From Sinorhizobium kostiense (lineage in GTDB: Bacteria; Pseudomonadota; Alphaproteobacteria; Rhizobiales; Rhizobiaceae), in NCBI RefSeq assembly GCF_017874595.1, contig NZ_JAGILA010000008.1, forward strand, positions 124,001 to 188,000: a stretch of 64,000 nt of DNA, given 5' to 3'. A program made the translations under genes and the position numbers. The notes below the pieces were generated by a model that was not told the DNA's origin, did not search any database, and saw only the letters and a program-made list of their open reading frames with translations. Shown here in pieces: positions 60,987-64,000 of this stretch (position 1 is the stretch's first letter; each line of letters begins with the position of its first letter).

Positions 60987-61071
60987 TGGTGCGGACGACG
61001 GGGATCGAACCCGTACGGGCAAGCCCGAGGGATTTTAAGTCCCTTGCGTCTACCAGTTTCGCCACGTCCGC
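60987..61071 (-). tRNA. tRNA-Leu (UAA)
   Basis: Read on the minus strand from 61071: a GCGGACG acceptor arm, TGGCGAAACTGGTAGACGC D arm, anticodon loop CTTAAAA with anticodon TAA (61037-61035), a short variable arm typical of class II, GGTTCGATCC in the T arm, a closing CGTCCGC, and an encoded CCA at 60989-60987. The 85-base length includes CCA. Confidence 0.95.
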
Positions 61072-61258
61072 TTGCGGCTTAAATCAGGTACTTGGACGAT
61101 TCAGTCAAGGAAATGTTTTCCAGACAACTCGCGCGTTTTTCAACTGAGGTTCGCCTTGCCCAGTGGGCCAGCCCTGGATGTGCCATCGAGTTTCGAGTTT
61201 CAGATTTCAACCAGAGGATCTTCATTTGAAGCGCGGCGGAGTGAGCCGCCGCGCTCTA

Positions 61259-61282
61259 TTGCGCCGCGTGTCTTTTCAGGTC
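61259..61282. repeat. remnant of a RIME-type repeat
   Basis: TTGCGCCGCGTGTCTTTTCAGG matches the start of the first RIME palindrome and then stops. A separate perfect 9-bp hairpin (GCGCGGCGG/CCGCCGCGC) lies just before it at 61231-61254. Confidence 0.4.
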
Positions 61283-61321
61283 CTCTTCGCCCGGCGACAT
61301 GTTCGTCGAGCCTGATCGTTC

Positions 61322-61459
61322 TCACCGGTAGTTGGTGGGAACCAGTGCCGCCCTGTACCGGGGCGCCTCCACTTCCGTCCGATCGAGGGCCAGGATGCTC
61401 ATCACGAGAGAGACGAGGACGAGTATCAGCGCCAGAAATGCGATGCCTGCCTTATCCAT
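61322..61459 (-). CDS. possible 45-residue single-pass membrane protein
   Basis: The frame codes for MDKAGIAFLALILVLVSLVM, then SILALDRTEVEAPRYRAALVPTNYR: a short start, one clear membrane helix, and a polar tail. The ribosome site is weak (GATGGGG). Small single-helix proteins of this kind are common, but this one rests only on its composition. Confidence 0.4.
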   Translation of the reverse strand: MDKAGIAFLALILVLVSLVMSILALDRTEVEAPRYRAALVPTNYR

Positions 61460-61671
61460 GCCCCATCATGGTCGGGTGAATGCGGACATATCGGGGCGCC
61501 GGCGGACAAGAACGTCACCGATGCTTGTCATGGTAAATTTTGCCTGAACAAAGCCAAGGCATGACGCGGGCAGGGCGGGGGGTCCTCATTCGCACGACAC
61601 CGGCAATATTCAAATGTGAGAAGCGCGGCGACGGAATGACTTGTGCGGCGGTCCGGAGAGCGGCCCGCTTG

Positions 61672-62262
61672 CTATTCCGCCGCGATCTTGAAGGGCTGGT
61701 CGACGGTCGCGCTCTTGCCGCCATGGATGTCGTTGAAGCGGAAGCGCAGGACATAATCGCCTGCCGGGGCGCCGCCGACGTCTACTGTGAGCGTTGCGTA
61801 GATTTCCTGGTTCCTGTGATAGCCGGTGAAGGTGAAGTCGCCGAAGGCGTTACGGCTGGCCAGGACGTCGCCTTTCGGGCTCATCACGTCGAGATCGACG
61901 GTGAAGCGCGTCTCGAGCTTGCCTTCGGCACCCGCATCCCTCCAGGTGAGCCCGACGGGCTCGACATAGGAGACGAGCTTCTCGCGGGGCTTGAAGGCCG
62001 AACCCTCCTTCTCTTCGTACATCCCGTAGCCCGTAGGTGTGGCGGTCACGAACACGGCCTTGCCGATCGCGAAGGGCAGGGTCCTTAAAAAATCGCCGAC
62101 GGCCCGGCGCAGCGTTTCGCGGGCGGCATCCGCGTCGCCGGAGCTTGCCTGCTGCTCGGCCTTGGCCGCCGCATCGGCCAGCGGTCCCGCTTCGACGCGA
62201 GAGCCGGACGTCATCACGCTCGCCACGACGGCGGCCGCAAGAAAGGGCAGGTGTTTTCGCAT
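61672..62262 (-). CDS. secreted protein of unknown function
   Basis: A 196-residue protein. Its signal peptide (RKHLPFLAAAVVASVMTSGSRVEA) is cut before GPLAD. A short helical part (AAAKAEQQASSGDADAARETLRRAVGDFL) is followed by a beta-rich domain (KLETRFTVDLDVMSPKGDVLASRNAFGDFTFTGYHRNQEIYATLTVDVGG, DYVLRFRFNDIHGGKSATVDQPFKI). The second half looks like an immunoglobulin-like fold. The ATG at 62262 starts the signal peptide; the longer frame is not credible. The role is unknown. Confidence 0.75.
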   Translation of the reverse strand: MRKHLPFLAAAVVASVMTSGSRVEAGPLADAAAKAEQQASSGDADAARETLRRAVGDFLRTLPFAIGKAVFVTATPTGYGMYEEKEGSAFKPREKLVSYVEPVGLTWRDAGAEGKLETRFTVDLDVMSPKGDVLASRNAFGDFTFTGYHRNQEIYATLTVDVGGAPAGDYVLRFRFNDIHGGKSATVDQPFKIAAE

Positions 62263-62472
62263 CGCGTTCCCCAGACCCGATATATTGAAAGACTTTGGGG
62301 ATTTGCGGTTGCAAGTCAAGATAACCAAAAAGGGCGAGCCTGTTCGGGCTCCCGCGTCTTAAGGCGAGAAGGCCGATGCCGGCGCGGCCGTTGTGCGGTT
62401 CAAATCGATGGCCTCCGGCATGACAATGTGCGATAGCCACAGCGATCGGCAACGAACGGATGATGTCACGAG

Positions 62473-63720
62473 ATGAGGCAGGATGTTGGACAGGCGGCAG
62501 CGGCAATGCGCGAGATTTTCCCGGCAACGCCGCTGCAGCTCAACGAGCACTTGAGTGCGCGCTACGGCGCCTCCGTGTTTCTGAAGCGAGAGGATCTATC
62601 GCCGGTGCGCTCTTACAAGATCCGCGGCGCCTTCAACTTCTTCCGCAAGGCCATCTCCGCAGGTGCGGCGGGCAAGACCTTCGTCTGCGCTTCCGCAGGA
62701 AATCACGCCCAGGGCTTTGCCTTCGTCTGCCGGCACTTCGGCGTTCCTGGCGTCGTCTTCATGCCGGTGACCACGCCGCAGCAGAAGATCGACAAGACCC
62801 GCATGTTCGGCGGCGAATTCATAAGCATCCGCCTCGTTGGCGATATCTTCGACCAGTGCTACCAGGCGGCGCGCGATCATGTCGAGGCGATCGAAGGTGT
62901 CATGGTGCCGCCTTTCGACCACGAAGACATCATAGAGGGGCAGGCGACGGTCGCGGCGGAGATTTCCGAGCAATTGCCCGAGGGTGTCGTGCCCGACCTT
63001 GTCGTCCTGCCCGTCGGCGGCGGCGGGCTCGCCGCCGGCGTAACCGGATATTTCGGGGCCAGCCTTTCTTCCGATCGCTTTCTGTTCTGCGAGCCCGCGG
63101 GCGCGCCGAGCCTCCGGCAGAGCCTCGAGGCGGGCAGCGTCGTCACGCTCGATCAGGTGGATAATTTCGTCGATGGCGCGGCCGTTGCGCGGATCGGGGA
63201 TCTCAATTTCGCGGCGCTCAGCGCCTATTCGCCGGAGCAGGTACTGCTTCTGCCCGAAAATGCCATCTGTCTCACGATCACCGAGATGCTCAATGTCGAA
63301 GGGGTGGTGCTGGAGCCGGCCGGCGCGCTTTCGATAACGGCGCTGGAGACACTCGGTCGCGAAGGGCTCGAAGGCAAGACGGTGGTTGCCGTCGTTTCCG
63401 GCGGCAATTTCGATTTCGAACGCCTGCCCGATGTCAAGGAGCGGGCGATGCGGCATGCCGGGCTCAAGAAGTACTTTATCCTGCGCATGGCGCAGCGGCC
63501 GGGCGCCTTGCGCGACTTCCTCAATCTGCTCGGTGACGAAGACGATATCGCCCGCTTCGAGTATCTGAAGAAGTCGGCGCGCAATTTCGGCTCGGTGCTG
63601 ATCGGCATTGAAACGAAGCACGCCGAAAACTTTCCGGTGCTGAAGCAGCGCTTCGATGCCGCCGGACTGCGATACCAGGACATCACGGAAAACGAGGTTC
63701 TTGCCAACCTCATCATCTGA
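62473..63720 (+). CDS. ilvA: threonine ammonia-lyase (threonine dehydratase)
   Basis: A 415-residue PLP enzyme that deaminates threonine to 2-oxobutanoate. The PLP lysine is in PVRSYKIRGAFNFF (Lys49), followed by ASAGNHAQGFAF and PVGGGGLAAGV for cofactor phosphate binding. From about 325 there is one ACT-like regulatory domain (YFILRMAQRPGALRDFLNLLGDEDDIARFEYLKKS). E. coli IlvA has two such units in 514 residues, so this is the shorter form. Isoleucine control is likely. The start could also be the ATG at 62506. Confidence 0.92.
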   Translation: MRQDVGQAAAAMREIFPATPLQLNEHLSARYGASVFLKREDLSPVRSYKIRGAFNFFRKAISAGAAGKTFVCASAGNHAQGFAFVCRHFGVPGVVFMPVTTPQQKIDKTRMFGGEFISIRLVGDIFDQCYQAARDHVEAIEGVMVPPFDHEDIIEGQATVAAEISEQLPEGVVPDLVVLPVGGGGLAAGVTGYFGASLSSDRFLFCEPAGAPSLRQSLEAGSVVTLDQVDNFVDGAAVARIGDLNFAALSAYSPEQVLLLPENAICLTITEMLNVEGVVLEPAGALSITALETLGREGLEGKTVVAVVSGGNFDFERLPDVKERAMRHAGLKKYFILRMAQRPGALRDFLNLLGDEDDIARFEYLKKSARNFGSVLIGIETKHAENFPVLKQRFDAAGLRYQDITENEVLANLII

Positions 63721-63787
63721 GGCCCAGGCGGCCATGCGGCGCAACTTTGGCTTTGACAGCGTCCGCCGCGGCGACTAACCATAAGCC

Positions 63788-64000
63788 ATGGCATCGTTTT
63801 TCTCGAAACTCTTCGGCTTCTCGGGTGGCTCCGAAAAAGAGGCGCAGCCTGCGGCTGGCAAGGCGGAGAACTATGCGGATTGCCTGATCCGCGCGGCGCC
63901 GATTCGCGAGGGATCGCAGTACCGGCTCGCCGGCAGCATCGAAAAGACGATGCCGGACGGCACGACCAAGGTGCGCAATTTCATTCGTGCCGATCTCTTC
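63788..64000 (+). CDS. HlyU-like protein, N-terminal part
   Basis: The first 71 codons of a gene cut by the window end. MASFFSKLFGFSGGSEKEAQPAAGKAENYADCLIRAAPIREGSQYRLAGSIEKTMPDGTTKVRNFIRAD matches the short HlyU-type transcription-activator family of alphaproteobacteria. The known Vibrio HlyU is of a different fold, so the name carries little functional meaning. It lies 67 bases after ilvA. Confidence 0.8.
   Translation, partial: MASFFSKLFGFSGGSEKEAQPAAGKAENYADCLIRAAPIREGSQYRLAGSIEKTMPDGTTKVRNFIRADLF

Noticed and set aside
1-64000. Insertion sequences, prophage or integrative elements
   Set aside because: No transposase, integrase, phage or conjugation gene was seen, and no terminal inverted repeats apart from the RIME palindromes.

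Overview
The window is high-GC, gene-dense DNA from an alphaproteobacterium of the order Hyphomicrobiales, most likely Sinorhizobium (Ensifer). The evidence is a bioBFDAZ operon with BioR boxes, rhizobial-type gene neighbours (cobS/cobT, moaA/mobAB, usg, HlyU-like), EcfG/RpoE2-like promoters, and at least nine full or partial copies of the mosaic intergenic palindromic repeats (RIME type) typical of Sinorhizobium. No insertion sequence, prophage, CRISPR array or rRNA was seen. One tRNA (Leu-UAA) is present. Both window ends cut genes.

Layout. 0-3.4 kb: the end of a YeeE/YedE sulfur-transport pair with a TauE/SafE exporter, then an ABC-2 exporter ending in two hairpins. 3.4-8.9 kb: Crp/Fnr regulator, small unknown protein, retropepsin-like protease with DUF1289 protein, divergent cobS and cobT, dgkA, and an AAC(6')-like acetyltransferase. 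9-18.6 kb: orphan histidine kinase, nuclease, uracil-DNA glycosylase-like protein, Lrp regulator, AlkD-like repair protein, 3-hydroxyisobutyrate-type dehydrogenase, two VOC proteins, outer-membrane barrel protein, TPR-methyltransferase, DUF2270 and usg. 18.7-24.5 kb: polar amino-acid ABC binding protein and two permeases without a nearby ATPase, then an OmpA-family protein with eleven 48-bp tandem repeats, and a third VOC protein. 24.6-30.5 kb: biotin operon bioBFDAZ and its divergent-side regulator bioR. 30.7-34.3 kb: stress-type small proteins, a UvrD/Rep-like helicase and a zinc-ribbon protein. 34.5-40.5 kb: two large class III nucleotide cyclases flanking an NTF2-like protein. 40.8-47.6 kb: mobB, mobA, EamA transporter, chemoreceptor, moaA, DUF971. 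47.8-50 kb: MarR regulator divergent from an alpha/beta hydrolase, and a PNPOx-like flavoprotein. 50-57 kb: a complete pentose or pentitol uptake and catabolism operon (binding protein, ATPase, permease, SDR dehydrogenase, FGGY kinase) divergent from its LacI regulator. 57-64 kb: CinA-like protein, wrbA, a group of small unknown proteins, tRNA-Leu, a secreted protein, ilvA, and the start of a HlyU-like gene.

How the genes work together. The biotin operon is nearly self-contained: BioZ makes the pimelate-type thioester, BioF/A/D/B build the rings, and BioR reads biotin status through TTATCTATAA boxes in front of bioB and of itself. mobA/mobB and moaA serve molybdenum cofactor synthesis, and cobS/cobT the lower-ligand end of cobalamin synthesis. 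Three genes of unknown or structural role (the OmpA repeat protein, a 174-residue membrane protein and a 78-residue zinc-ribbon protein) each carry an upstream GGAAC-N16/17-(C/G)GTT element, which suggests common control by the general stress sigma factor. The least explained parts are the repeat-bearing OmpA protein, the cyclase pair, and the small-protein stretch at 58.9-61.5 kb, including a two-gene micro-operon with a paralogue at 4.3 kb.
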